64,000 nt of DNA, from the NCBI GenBank assembly GCA_006384855.1, contig VCJN01001855.1, positions 124,001 through 188,000 of the forward strand, read 5' to 3'. Shown in pieces: positions 32,311 to 44,395 of this stretch. Made by a program: the position numbers and the translations under genes. Positions within the stretch are counted from its first letter, which is position 1. Every line of letters starts with the position of its first letter. The stretch is from Tetraselmis striata. Lineage: Eukaryota > Chlorophyta > Chlorodendrophyceae > Chlorodendrales > Chlorodendraceae. Below the pieces are notes generated by a model that saw nothing but the letters and a program-made list of their open reading frames with translations, did not search any database and had not been told where the DNA came from.

Positions 32311-33429
32311 ACGAGCCCCCCGGGTACCAGTACTCGTACCCTGTACCAGCATCTACTGGATTCTTACAACTGCATACGGGGTACCAGTACCCGCCGTGGG
32401 TACTACAGCTGTGCGTATGGGCACTGCGTGCGACCATACTGTCGCTATATTGACTGGGACTTTCACTGGTCGTCCGAAAAATATGCCACTCGCCAGTCTG
32501 AAGCGGTAGTCTTAGCGGCTGTCTTCTTTCTGCTACGGTGATAATTAATTACATCAGGGCTTTCACAGAAGCGCACTACAACAGAACTAACAGCAACTAT
32601 GAAAGGTTGCCAGCAGAAGAGAGACATAAGTCCGAAACCAAGGTCGAGCAGGAGGACAGGGAGCCAAGAACCAAGAAAGAGCCAAGGGAACCACGAAGTC
32701 ACTTAGCTGCCAGGAACTTAAGGAACCCCCGCCCCGGGGTAGGCTATCAGCTGCGGCGAGGACGCTTGCAGCCAATGACCCGGGTCATAGCAACACATGC
32801 CGACGAGCGACGCGACGCAGGCGCAGGAGCACCATCACGTGCCGCACGCGCGGCCGCGACCCCGCCAAGAACGTTGTCTGCATGTGCCATGTTGATGAGC
32901 AAGGAGAAACGGCGGCGCCACGCAGACAAGAGTTGGCCGATTCTTTGGCCAGTGTGTGCTTGGCTAGCTTTTGCGAGCTCCACCAACAAAGCCTCGGCGT
33001 GCGGGGCCAGCGAGCCAAACTCGGAAACGGCGAAGGGAACAAAGCGAAGCATACCGGCAGCGTTTCGGACACCCTCGTCATACTTCTGGATTTTGCGGCG
33101 CTCTGCAGCCCGCAAAGCAGTCGTTGGATCCGAGGTTGACACGCCGAGGATAGGGGCAATGGTGGTATCGACAGCAACCGGTCTTTCTGCTACGGTAGTT
33201 ACGGGTAAAGCCATATATATTTACCTGTACGATACGCAAACCTAGATCTGGGAAAGGGCGGTAATCTATCGCAAAAGATTGTAATAAATGACTCCCCGGA
33301 GCAAAGACGGGAGTCCACCTTTGCAGCTTCGCAGCTTGCGCGACGGAATGGCCTCTCTTATAGGGGCGCAAGGTGTGACTACTCGCGAGTGTCCGACTGT
33401 ACCGACTGACTCACCCACTCCCCTACACC
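32311..33429. other. Non-coding, contains a dispersed repeat at 32551-32730
   Basis: Apart from the dispersed repeat, no gene was recognised. A long minus-strand open frame at 32747-33214 is GC-rich but shows no family signature; it may be part of an element. Confidence 0.35.
32551..32730 (+). repeat. Dispersed repeat, copy 1 (copy 2 at 45982-46165)
   Basis: About 180 bp matching 45982-46165 in the same orientation, including GAAAGGTTGCCAGCA, GAGACATAAG and a shared AGAGCCAAGGGAACCACGAA block. Moderate divergence. The second copy adjoins the terminal repeat of a tyrosine-recombinase unit, so this is probably the remnant end of a related element. Confidence 0.75.
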
Positions 33430-34105
33430 TCCCGGCTACGATGGCGAGTGGTAAGAAGGCGGGCGATTCCTTGAACGACCAACACCGGAGCCGGCGAAGC
33501 ATACGACCGCGGAGGCAATGCTAACGATTTTGCAAGCGCTGAAACTGCAGTTGGATAGCTTATCGACCTGGCTAGATATACAGAAGATCAACCAGCAACA
33601 TCGTGCCAATCCCGCGACCAACTACGACGAGGGCGAGGATGGTAACGACCCGTTGCACGATGCCCAGGCAGCGGCTGCGACGGAGGACGACGACGGAGGC
33701 GACTGCGCCGAATTCATCGACCCCGCGATTGGATAGACCTACCCTGCGCCTACCACGACATCCTCCCCCTTTGGGCGTGCGACGCCCCAGCCTCCTCGAG
33801 CCCCGGCGCGACGAGGCGGACCTCTACTTCACGGAGGCGAACAAGACGGCATCCCTGGACCAGTACACGTCTTGTGCTATGGCCTTTTCCACGAGGCCGC
33901 AGAGTCGGCGGCAACAAAGGCACCCAAACTGAAATTGAATTTGAATTTGATTTACAACATGCCGACTTGCTGCTCTCCACTGCCCAAGCCGAGTTGCTTT
34001 TAGGACATGGTTTATCCAACCGTTGTGGGAACCCTAGGGATTACGGATGCAGCTTCCGGCCTTCCTCCTTGTCGCCCGCGCCCCTCCTCCTTCCATGCCG
34101 CTTGG
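33430..34105 (+). mobile_element. DIRS-type relic, gag-like segment
   Basis: Broken partial copy. It shows gag-like features parallel to the full element at 56.6-61.4 kb: a coiled leucine-rich start near 33518, an acidic stretch, and an EFIDPAIG block in the place of ELEYVDFAYYG. Its last 180 bp (33925-34105) match 35900-36085. Confidence 0.5.
33925..34105 (+). repeat. Direct repeat, copy 1 (copy 2 at 35900-36085)
   Basis: Shared features: AAATTGA.TTTGA repeats, ACAAC.TGC..., TTGCTGCTCTCCAC.GCCCA, TTAGG.CATG..., and further on CTTCC.TCCTC and CCGC.CCTCCTTCCAT. Imperfect, about 75-80% by eye. The segment corresponds to part of the RT thumb region of the DIRS element. Confidence 0.65.
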
Positions 34106-34639
34106 TGTTGTCCCCCCCTGCCGTGTCGGGGGTGTCGTGTACGGTGGTCTGCGGAAGCGTTTATGTGGCGGTGGGTGTGCGTGCGGGGTTTGTGGGAGGC
34201 ACTGGGGTTGGACATGGTTGGTTTGAGGGAGGCGCTCTGGCGGATAAGAATTACCGGATATTAGGAAAGGATAAGGGTAGGATGTGTGGTGGGCCGCCAC
34301 ACAGCACGTAGCAACCTGCTTGCTATCCAGCGACCGAGGGACGATGCCCAACTGAGGGATACACGATGTAGCCATGTGTGTCGGGCTATGCGGAGAGTAT
34401 GTAGCCATCCGATTGAGTGTCTTTGGAGTTTCCTACGGGAGGCGGAGGGGGTTTGTCCGAGGGTTGCTTTTTGGGGCAGAGGACCGTGAGGCTATGGATG
34501 GCTTCGGGTGTGAGTTTGTGCATGGTGCCGATGCGGATGAGGGTGACGGGGATGATTTCAATCGGACACTGCCAGCCTTGTCAAAGGCATCCGGCTATGA
34601 CAAGTAACACTTCGGGCGCCCAACGCCACCACTCGCACC
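34106..34639. other. Between DIRS relics; nothing recognised
   Basis: GT-rich sequence with no recognised coding potential between two DIRS-type fragments. Confidence 0.35.
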
Positions 34640-36090
34640 AAATAGGACGCCCTCGACTTACTCGACACCGCGATTCGCACGTTTGCGGTAGTGGGCGACG
34701 CGCACGAGCGAGGCCCGGGTCACCTACCGCTTTAAGGCCAAGAAGGCACTCACCGGCGAAGAGCAAGTCGCGGAGCACCTCATCTACTCCCGCGTCTTCG
34801 ACCCCGCCGAGCACGAGCACTCCGCCAACATCATCGACGGCATGCTCGCCGCCCTCGAAGAAAAGCGCCTCGAGGTCGGCCTCGCCGTTGCAGCCAAGGA
34901 TCACGCAGTGGCGCAATTCAAGAAGAAGGAGCGGGACGAGGACCCGACACCGCCGCTTCACGGAAGATCAAGGACAAGACGGCGCGAGAGAAGCGTCAAC
35001 ATGAGCGCCGTGAGGCGGAGGCCAAGATATAAGGAACGACAAGGACGACAAGGGCAAGGGCAAGGCCAACGACTGACGGTATGGCGCGCCGTGCCGGCAA
35101 CTGCAGCCCGGCTCCAACTTTGTGCCACACCATGTGCGTCGGAGCTCGCGGTGATGGCGAGATATCGGCGCGAGCGCGCAAGTCCAGAGCTGGATCCGGA
35201 AGGGCGTACGAGTATCTTTTCGCAACGGCCGGCCAACCCCGAGATTCAACTCTCCTTCCAGGACGTAATCCAAGCCCATCTCAAGTTCCTCTTCTCCGAG
35301 CTACGCCGCTTTACGAAAACCGGCACGTGGGAGCAGTCGATGTGCGCGTGGTGGGTGTCGCGGGCCTTCTTCGTACCGAAGCCCGGCGACAACTAGTGGC
35401 GGTTCATCATCGATCAACGCGTGGTCAACATCTACGGCGCTCGGAAGCGCCTCCAGATGGAGACGGTCATGGGTGTGGGACACCTAAACAAGATAGGGGA
35501 CTACATGTTCTCCTTCCACCTTCAAGGCGGCTTCTACGCCTTTTTCATCGCGCCCTCCGACCGAGACTACTTCACGGTCAACATCCGGGGCGAATTTTAC
35601 CGGCTCTACGGGTTGGCGATGGGGTGGTCGCTGAGCCGTAACTACTACTTCGTCACGTTCACCATGACGTTCGTGCGGCACCTACGCTCCCCGGCTACCC
35701 CTACGCCGGCTGGCAACGTGCCCGCTCGCGCCGCTGCTTCCGGTGGGGGACTTGATGGGGAGCACGGATCTTACCGAACGTGGACGACTTCTCGATGTTC
35801 GCCTCGTCGGAGCCGGAGGCGCTGAAGCCCCGCATGCGCGTCGCCGACATGTTGGATGGTTTGGAACTGTAACGCACAGTGGGAGCCCGTGTAGTACGGG
35901 CAGCACATGAAAATTGAAATTGATTACAACGTGCTAGTTTGCTGCTCTCCACCGCCCATACTGAATTGCTCTTAGGGCATGCCATCTCTAACCACAATAG
36001 GGGACACATACAGTGTAATTACATGTCAAGCTTCCCGCCATCCTCTTTCGTTTCCAAGCCCCGCCTCCTTCCATCACGTGATCAATAGCT
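34640..36090 (+). mobile_element. DIRS-type relic, gag end and reverse transcriptase
   Basis: Broken partial copy with several interruptions. A gag C-terminal block lies at about 34720-34930, then the RT start at 35150-35390 (SPELDPEGRTSIF, WVSRAFFVPKPGDN), RT palm at 35400-35690 (RFIIDQRVVN, NIRGEFYRLYGLAMGWSLS) and the active-site region near 35770-35870 (VDDFSMFA). Order and spacing match the RT of the element at 58157-60700, but sequence identity is modest, so this is an older or distinct subfamily. Confidence 0.65.
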
Positions 36091-37399
36091 GTATTATTTT
36101 CGGATAACTACGGGTAGTCGCCAGTACGAGGGACTACTGCCCGTAATTGGTAGTACGAGGATTACGAATCCAGTACTCGCCCCGCCCCCGAAAAGGTTTT
36201 CTTGTACGTTGGTAATAATGCACCGGCACCACGCAACCTTCGGTTGTCGTGCGTCTTGGCTCCATCTGCCGCCGTCACTGAAAATATCCCGCGGGTCGCG
36301 GCGCTGATCGCCCCACCAAGCACGCCGGTTATGGCGGTCCGCCGGCCTCGGCCGCGGTCCGCCGATGTTGCCTCCATCTCGTCCGCCTGAGCACATGCGG
36401 TAGAATCCCAAATGAAGGGGATCTTGAGGGGGAAAGGCGGGCACCCTCCCCCCTCCCCGTCCGCGTGTCGTCCCTCCGTGGTCGGCAGGTTAGTCACGCT
36501 CGCCCGCGCGCCGCTCGCCTCCCCCAGCTTGCCTCGTCGTCGTAGCCGCCCGTCCAGGGTCTGACCGAGCTGACCGCCGGCTGACTCCTCCCGCTGCATG
36601 GCTGCGACTTCCTCAGGGCACTCCGGCTCCTGTCTCCTGGCCACTGCCGGTCTCCTGTCTCCTCGCTCGCGCTCGCCGCACTCGCCCGTTCTCACGGGAC
36701 GGCTGGGGGTTTCCCGGGTGTTCCGGACGGGTCTGCCGCAGGGCCTCCGGCGCCGCCGAACACTCCGTTGTACTAGGCCGGGATTCGAGTGATTCACAGG
36801 TGGAACACATATGGGTGGGGGGTACGCTATATCTTCTATAGGTCGGTCGCGGGTAGTACCGAGGTACGAGAACATGATTTTATTTCGAACAACCTTCACG
36901 AGTAGGCTGCCCCCGTCCGAGTCGTACAGACCCCCTCCCCACCCGTGGGCAGATCTCGGAGAGGCCAACGCAAGGCCGAGGTCGCACAAGAATTACTTTT
37001 AGCAGCCAAAGCAACGCCGCATGGAGGCTGCCCCTTTGCAAGTCCCTTTGCCTGCTGATGTCGCATCCATCTTGGTCGAGCGTACCTGGCTGCTGCCCGG
37101 CGGCGCCAGCAGGCGCTACCAAGACTACAAGTATGAACCCCCCGTAGGGCTCTCCGGTCGTCGCAGGATCCAAGGACCCGCCACAACCGGCCACCCCGCT
37201 CAGCCCCTGCCGCACCCAGCCGGGCACGGGTCTTAGGGGTTACCAGCGCCCACCGGGTGGAGGTGGTGGTGCTGCCGGGCCTGCCGCACCAATAATCCTC
37301 CGCTCCTAGTGGGCCGCTGCCTAGCGGCGGGCGCTGGGCAGCTCATGGGTGTGGACACCAAGACAACTGCAGGTTATTCTCATGCCACGGAGCTAAGAT
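36091..37399. other. Intergenic or element interior; nothing recognised
   Basis: GC-rich, with repeated GTACGAG words around 36120-36170. No family recognised in either strand. Confidence 0.35.
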
Positions 37400-37925
37400 G
37401 GCCAAATTGTCGCGGCGGACCAAGCATGTGCTGCAGTAGCGGGCCGCCTGCAACGACCGTTGGCTGCCCATCCGCGAGTTGCAGTCCCTGGCGGGCCGGG
37501 CACAGTGCCTATATCTGGCAATTCCGGTCGCCCGTTTCTTCTTCCGGGAGCTCCACAACGTCGTGGGTTCCAAGTGGGGCGGCCGCGTCTGGATGATGCC
37601 GCAGCTTTGTCGGGACGGGTGAGGGTCACATTTGATGCGCAATGGGGATCGCATTTGATCCGCCAATGCAACATACACCAGCGGCGCCGTCCTTCAGAAG
37701 ATCAAGCTCTTTCGCGGCTGGGTTGTGATGTCCGGCGTCGTGCTGGACTACATCGACCCGACAGCCTTGCCGTGCACTGCTTCTTGGCAATTCTTCGGGT
37801 GGTGCACCCCTTGGTGGGGTCAACACTACCCCACGGCGGCCTACCCGCCCATGGGCAGCATGATGGCAAATGCGGCCCATCCCTGCTTGAATGATCATAT
37901 TGGTAATATAGATGCTTGACACCGG
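37400..37925 (+). mobile_element. DIRS-type relic, RT/RNase H junction and recombinase end
   Basis: Broken small fragment. 37440-37620 reads NDRWLPIRELQSLAGRAQ and a FFFRELHNVVGSKWGGRVW block, equivalent to NKRWLPARQLASFAGKAQ in the full element. 37720-37830 resembles the recombinase C-terminus (VVLDYIDPTALP then WQFFGW, cf. GKYIDPTMRP..WRFFGW). Confidence 0.6.
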
Positions 37926-38598
37926 GCACTCGGCCGCTTCCTATTATCCCGCTAGCAACGCCGCGATGTCTAGGCAACGCCAATGAGCGGCAACGCACGC
38001 GCCAGCTCCAGCCAGCCATGCTAGATGAGTCTCCGAAGAAGCGACGTGAGTCCGCCTTATTCAACCTTTGCGCCAGCTTAACAGCTTGCGCGCCCAGCCA
38101 CCCTCCTTTTTTCATTGCGGATTGCTCGGGCCCGTGGGTCTCTTCTTCCACCAAAATGTAAGCGAGTCGCATGTTTGGGAAATGCGGCTCTCCCTGCTTG
38201 AATCGAATAGCCGGCGATACTACGGTATGTACATATGAATATATTAGTAGTCCTCGTTCGAGTAGCCAAACGGTTGTTTTGCGAATGCAGTACTTGGCCC
38301 TGCGGTATCCGTTATGATTTCGGGGGTGACCATATGTAATCTAGCGAATGCGAGTGCCCCTCCGGCTTGCCAATTTTATATTAAGTAGAGTGAAAGCCCG
38401 AAAAATCGAATTAGGGATCCTCGACGTTTAAGCTTGGGCACAGTTTACCCCCGTGCTAGGCACGCGTCCTGCCGCAATATCAAGCACGCTCGACAATATA
38501 CGCTCTAAACACATCAATACTCTACCTTGAGCTAGAGTCTAAAGGCAAGACCTATAAGCCCAATAAAACGTTTAGAAAATTCCACTTGCCCCGCTATG
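37926..38598. other. Intergenic; nothing recognised
   Basis: No gene, repeat or RNA recognised. Confidence 0.35.
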
Positions 38599-38812
38599 TA
38601 GGGTTTGACCGAGCCCTAGCACATCCTAGGGTCTTTCTGCCCTAGCGCCGCGGGGTAGTGATCTCCATACCTTACCACCTGCCCTACCCACCTTGTGTAG
38701 GTACCACATATATTGCCCAAGAGCGCTCCACTTGGACATGTGGCACTAGGAGAAATTGAACAATGGTCTCTTGGCTCAAAGCCCGGCGTTTCAACCAAAA
38801 TCCTCCTATTTT
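38599..38812 (-). repeat. tRNA-derived SINE, copy 1
   Basis: Read on the minus strand: a tRNA-like head with an A-box-like region and a diverged B box (GTTCAATTTCT), then ACATGTCCAAGTGG, CTTGGGCAATA, GTGGTACC, a GTAAGG..GGAGATCACTACCCC block, and a 3' end with a GGGCTCGGTCAAACCC-type hairpin. Confidence 0.7.
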
Positions 38813-38887
38813 CCTATTTGCAGCCAAACCCACGCTACGGCCCCGGAGGCCTTAGCCTTCACGCTAGGGCCTCATGGTGCGTCCGCT

Positions 38888-39122
38888 GCCACCGCGTAGG
38901 GTAGGGGTGCAGTGCCGCGTGTAGGGCTCGACCGAGCCCTAGGACACCATAAGGTCTATTTGCCCTAGGTTCGCGGGGTGGTAAGGTCTCCACACCCTGA
39001 CCACCTGCCCTACGCACCTCGTGTGGGTACCACATGTATTGCCCAAGGAATGCTCCGGCTGGACATGTCGCGAGGAGGGATTGAACCATGATCTTTTGGC
39101 TCAAAGCCCGGCGTTTAAACCA
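38888..39122 (-). repeat. tRNA-derived SINE, copy 2
   Basis: Same unit as copy 1, better preserved. On the minus strand the head has an intact pol III B box GGTTCAATCCC (39078-39087) preceded by CTTTGAGCCAAAAG (anticodon-arm position) and TTTGGTTTAAACG (D-arm/A-box position). The 3' end has the perfect hairpin GGGCTCGGTCGAGCCC (38924-38939). Confidence 0.75.
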
Positions 39123-39315
39123 AATTTCTCCTAGTGGGACATGTCCAAATGGAGCATTCTTGGGCAATAGATGTGGTACCCACACGAGATGGGTAGTGGA
39201 GGTGGTCAGGGTTTGGAGACCCTACCACCCCGCGATCCTAGGGCAGAGACCCTAGGGTCTGCTAGGGCTCGGTAGAGCCCTATAAGCGGCACTGCACCCT
39301 ACACGGTGGCATTGA
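39123..39315 (+). repeat. tRNA-derived SINE, copy 3, inverted and lacking most of the head
   Basis: Plus-strand copy joined head-to-head to copy 2. It keeps only the end of the tRNA-like head, then ACATGTCC, CTTGGGCAATA, GTGGTACCCACACGAG, the ACCACCCCGCG block and the hairpin GGGCTCGGTAGAGCCC. Confidence 0.7.
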
Positions 39316-39329
39316 TTGCACCCGCCATG

Positions 39330-41152
39330 GTTATACAACCGAAACAGTCAAATTATTATGGCAACCGCACTCCCAACTAACGGCGTTAAGTTCGATTCCA
39401 ACGACGGACTATACTGAGTGGCTAATTAAGTTTGCCTACTTATCGGGGATGATTCCTTACTCAATATGATTATCCAATAATGTCACGACGCTGCCGACCA
39501 CCCCGATTCCGAACGCACTCTCACCAACAATTCGAAGACATTATGGTGTCCCAATATGCGCAAAACAATAAAGGTTTACTGCCGTACTTGTCCAGTCTGC
39601 CAATGTATGGAAAATTCCACCGAGCAAGCAATGGGCTCCCTGTCTCCCTTGCCCAAAAGCGCACGGCCTTTGGAAGTAAGGATTAATTTCCGTGGAGTTT
39701 TATTACATGCCTCCCCCTGCAAATAATACGGCTTGTTACCATCGCCGCATTCCTATGCACTTTTACAAATACACAAGCCTACTTCATTCCATGCATGTAG
39801 CATCCATATCTAATCGCCCCCCCAGCTTAATCGCCTTTTATCGATAGTGTTTTCCGCCGCCACGGCCTTTGTCGCACTCTAATATCCGACCGCGGCACCT
39901 ACATCCTTCTCGTTTTTTTTTGCAAAATCTGTTCCGATCGTTACGTACCAAAATGAATATTAGTGTATCATATCACCCCCAAACAGACGGCCGACCCGAA
40001 CGCACACACGCACCTCACTATCGAACAAATTGATCACTCCTTTGTACGCCAAAACCATAACGAGTAACTCAATAATTTATCTCTCGCCGAGTTTAGATAT
40101 AACCATGCATATCATTCAGCAACTAAACGCACTCTATTCGAGGCCCGCTATGGCATGTACCCCCTCACAAATGCAAACTTGTTGTTCCGGCCTGTTGACC
40201 CCGCCGACCGCATCAACATCCTAGAAAAATACAAGACACCCACGCCCCGATCATAGAAGAATTGAAACTCGCCGTGCCTATCAAATAGCTTACGCCAACC
40301 GTAGAACGCGTCCCGATGAATTTCACGAAGGCGATAGGGTCTGGCTATCCACACAGCACATCTTGCTTATTCGCAATCAACCCGTTCGAAATTTTGTCAA
40401 CGCTACATCGGCCCATACCCCATCGTTCGCCCGCAAACTTTCCTCACGTGGCTACTATCATGTCCGTCTGCCCCTTACTATGGACTGCCATCCCGTGTTC
40501 CACATATCTCTCGCCTCCTCCGGTGTGAATCCTCAAACACCCATGTGGATACCGTTCCTAGCCGAGTTGAGCTACCACAAGACGAATTCAGTGTCGATTC
40601 CATCCGCGATCAAGAAACGTGCAAACGATGATTTGCTGAAGATGCCGGTTACACGCGCGTTCGTTCAGATGCTTGCGCGCATATATACATGACAGGAGCT
40701 ACGCGAACTTCTCGACGCCGATAGCGACGCCGAAGGCGTTAGTTGTCGCGGGGGTTAGTTGTGGAAGGCAACCCCTCTGACGACAACCGCAACGACAGTG
40801 ACGTTGAAGGAGACGCTGGTGCGAAGTATGACTTCAGTGCTCGGACCAACATCGCTTTGTCATATGCAGATGCGGGACGTGAAGTGCGTGGCCAAAGGCA
40901 GTCGCACCACTGGCACGGAGCGGGCATACGGGTGGCAATTCTTATTGACCAAAAATCACCGCACGCCCGCGGCTCTACCTTAGTATTTCTAGTACATTTG
41001 TTCGCGGCTACAACGTAACGACTCCCACGACTCATGGGAACCATACGCTAATATATGACATGCTACATGACTAACCGTGCCATGTCCGCAAAATACCCCG
41101 CCCGCTTCCTTCTACGTATCGCTTAAGTCTACTATTGGGGGCGGGATGGAAT
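39330..41152 (+). mobile_element. Ty3/gypsy LTR-retrotransposon 3' half, broken
   Basis: A fossil with many interruptions, holding the integrase part of pol. 39490-39690 is the H2C2 zinc-binding region (YHDAADHPDSERTL, KVYCRTCPVCQC) and the following PLPKSARPLEVRI block. 39955-40020 is the SYHPQTDGRPERT motif around the third catalytic residue. 40090-40180 reads FRYNHAYHSATKRTLFEARY. 40330-40520 is the C-terminal region (GDRVWLSTQHILL, GPYPIV, HPVFHIS). A purine-rich tract at about 41137-41152 precedes the LTR. The upstream gag, protease, RT and the 5' LTR are absent. The SINE cluster abuts its left edge. Confidence 0.75.
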
Positions 41153-41630
<478 letters not shown>

Positions 41631-41639
41631 ACTAAAGCC

Positions 41640-42320
41640 CCTTTGCTTGCGGGTTGCAAAAAGCGTACAAGAGAGGCCGCGGGCGCAAAGGTGGCGGTCG
41701 GAGCAATTTGGCCTTTAGCCACTCCGACATTGATGGAGGCGGTGGGTCAGGAGGTCGAGGGCTCGGCATGGTTGACAACCCAAAAGTTCGAGTCTGCCAA
41801 GGCAACATGGGACAGGGGGCTGGTTGGACGGTGTCGATGAAGTGCCGCAAGAGACGGCTAGCCTTGTTGCGGTGCGGCCGCTTTGATGTGCCGTTGCCAT
41901 TCGTTTTGCGGTAGTGTGCGATGCGCAGTGATGATGCACACTTGCGTCCTGCTCCATTCGTGCTAGCCGTGCCCATCCCGGCAGCACATCGTTGCTCCCG
42001 GCGCTTAACAAAGTGCACAAGCACAGCTTTCTACGGCCGTTCGTCTTATTGGCGCCGCGCCACCTGCCGGCACCTTATGGAGCGCTCACAACCTCCGAAA
42101 GCGTGCGGCCCTAGTGGCCAACGCCATCGGTGTTCCGCTGTCCCATATCCGCTACATGGGCGGTTGGGTGCGCAACTTTGACGTCGTCCTTGACTGCATC
42201 AACCCCTATGTTCTCCCTGCCCCTAGCGCGTGGTTCTTCTTTGGCCACATTGCGCCCCTTCGCCACTTCCAAATTCAGCTGGACTCCGCAGCGGTGGCCC
42301 TGCCGGCGCCTCCCACGTGA
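41640..42320 (+). mobile_element. Tyrosine-recombinase element relic, C-terminal part
   Basis: Broken. 42066-42318 encodes a tyrosine-recombinase C-terminus: SAHNLRKRAALVANAIGVPL (the HxxR helix), HIRYMGGWVRN, then a LDCINPYVLP tail and SAWFFFGHIAPLRHFQ. It resembles the tail at 44660-44860 (minus) much more than the tail of the full DIRS element, so those two form one family. Confidence 0.65.
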
Positions 42321-42569
42321 CCTGGTGCGACCCCTCCTTCGTTACGCTACCGCTCTCTCCGCTCGCTCTTCCCTCGCAAAACCAGACTCGATTTTGAAAT
42401 GTTCTGAACTAATCTATGGGGTTTCCTCCTTTCGTCCTCAACCGCTTTCAAGTTGCATGTGCTGCTGGAGCGGTTCGGGTTACTAGTTCACCGGTCGAGG
42501 TGCCCCTTTGTTGCTTGTGTGCAACAGCCGTAGCAGCCAGCCTGCCATCTTCCGGCGCCCCCCTTTTTA

Positions 42570-44128
42570 TGGTCAGATGCAGTCATCTAGAGGTTTACAA
42601 CACATAGCAATGTTGTACTGCGCACGATCCCCGCGGTCGACGCGCGGACTGGGGCCTGCCGGCCCACCACGCAAACGCGGCCTTCCAGACACGCGCTACC
42701 TTGGATATTCCCCAAGAAGCTCAAGCACTTCTCTGCTTGCGCTCGCGTAACCTGCTCGCGCAAGCACTCTCGACTCTAGCAGTCGAGCAGAATGTCAGCT
42801 TACTCTATGCCAACTCGGACCCGAGCCTCAGCCGCCCGAGACGCTACATCTTTCTTATTTCGTGACAGCAGTATGCTTCTCCGCGACGCCCCGGTCGGTG
42901 ACGCCCTGGGCGGCGCCACAGCGGCCGTGGTCGCGGAATGGGAAAAACGCATGACGGCCCACGCGGAAACGCTAGCGACGCGGCTGGCCGAGCAGTTCGA
43001 GGCGGCTACGGCCGCCTTACTCGCTCGACTAGCCCTTCCCGTGCAACCGCCTCCTCCCAAAGGCACCCAGCAAGCTATTCCCGCGCGCGGGCGCGCTTGC
43101 GACCGAGGGTGGTGAGCAAGGAGCGCAAGAGCCCCTTTCTACTGAGCTGGACGCACCCGACACCGAGCTCGAGTACGTCGACTTCGCCTACTTCGGCCAA
43201 GCAAGTCCCCTCTTCCGGTCTGGAGCCACCCCCACGCGACGGCGACGAGCCTCGCTTGTGGATTCTGACCGACGACACCGCCGCCCGCGGCCTCGCGGGC
43301 CAGCGGGGTCTGACGGCGTACGACAAGTACATGTATCTTGGCTGTTATGACTTCTCTCAGGCATGCGGCCAATCCCTGGCGGTACGGCCGTCACTGCAGT
43401 ACAGTGTACAGTACCCGGGCCGCCCGTCCCGCGCACGGCGCCCGCGCCCGGGCTCTGGAGCGCCCTGGACGGTGCCGATGGCGGCCGAGCCCCACCTTCT
43501 TGCCGCCCTGCCTCTCTCCATCCGGCGCCGGCCTGCCGACCAAGTTTTGGAGCGTCTCCCCGCTCGGGCCTTCCGCCGCTTGGTCCTTTTCCGCCACTCC
43601 CACTGACTGGCTGCGGGACGCCTGCCTGGCGGCGGGCGCCCAGCCGCCCCCCAGTGTCACGTGGGCATCACACACCGTGCGCGAAGGCGCGGCCTCGGCA
43701 GCGAGCTGCTATGCTGCGGTTCTGCTGCTAGCTCGTCCCCGTCCGGCCGCTACACTTCGCTACCTGTGCAAGCTTTTGGCTTTCTTCTCTAGCAAATCGT
43801 GCCTCCTTGGGTAAATGGTCAGATGTAGTCATCTAGAGGTTTACAACACTTAGCAATGTTGTACTGCGCACGATCCCCGCGGTAGTCGACGCACGGACTG
43901 GGGCATGCCGGCCCACCACGCAAGCGCGGCCTTCTAGACACGCGATACCTTGGAGATTCCCCAAGAAGCTCAAGCACTTCTCTGCTTGCGCTCGCGTAAC
44001 CTGCTCGCGCACCCGCCCACCCACAGCCATTTGCGCTAGGAGACACCCAGGCCAAGCCTGTGGTGCCTGTCTTAGCCTTCCATGTAAGCGAGCTGACATT
44101 CTTGGCAAATCGTGCCTCCTTGGGTAAA
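42570..44128 (+). mobile_element. Short non-autonomous DIRS/PAT copy with split direct repeats
   Basis: 1,559 bp. A1 starts at 42570 (TGGTCAGATGCAGTCATCTA), B1 and A2 meet at 43815/43816 (CCTTGGGTAAA then TGGTCAGATGTAGTCATC) and B2 ends at 44128 (same CCTTGGGTAAA). This is the A1 - body - B1 A2 - B2 arrangement of the full copy at 56566-61449. The body has only a gag-like start (from 42792, SAYSMPTRTRASA as in the full copy) and the last part of the recombinase region (about 43490-43730). RT and RNase H are missing. Broken as a coding unit, but its ends look complete. Confidence 0.8.
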
Positions 44129-44146
44129 TTCGCGAATTTCCTCTAG

Positions 44147-44355
44147 CACGCTTTCACTAGACCTCTCGTGCCAATTTCGGCTCTTCACTGTGTAAGATAG
44201 CAAGCGCGATATTTTTTGGCAAAACTAGACTGAACTTGGAAATTTATCTAAGCATGCGATCGGCTGATTCTGAGCATGGTGTTGCCAAAAACATCGCGCA
44301 GGCTGTATTACACGTCAGGAGCCGAAATTGGCAGAACGGTTTGGTGAAAGCATGG
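44147..44355. repeat. Foldback/MITE-like element with about 80-bp inverted repeats
   Basis: Left arm 44147-44227 and right arm 44277-44355 are imperfect reverse complements: CTTTCAC, TGCCAATTTCGGCTC, GTGTAA and GCGCGAT.TTTTTGGCAA occur in order in both. A 50-bp loop separates them. It lies 18 bp beyond the end of the non-autonomous DIRS copy. No coding potential. Confidence 0.8.
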
Positions 44356-44371
44356 AGGGGAATGGGAGTCC

Positions 44372-44394
44372 GGGGGGGGGGGGGGGGGGGGGGG
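44372..44394 (+). repeat. Poly-G tract
   Basis: Uninterrupted run of about 23 G immediately before the terminal repeat at 44396. Confidence 0.95.
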
Positions 44395-44395
44395 C

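Noticed and set aside
38599-39122. Functional tRNA genes
   Set aside because: Heads resemble a tRNA but stems do not pair properly and each continues into the same non-tRNA body, as in a SINE.
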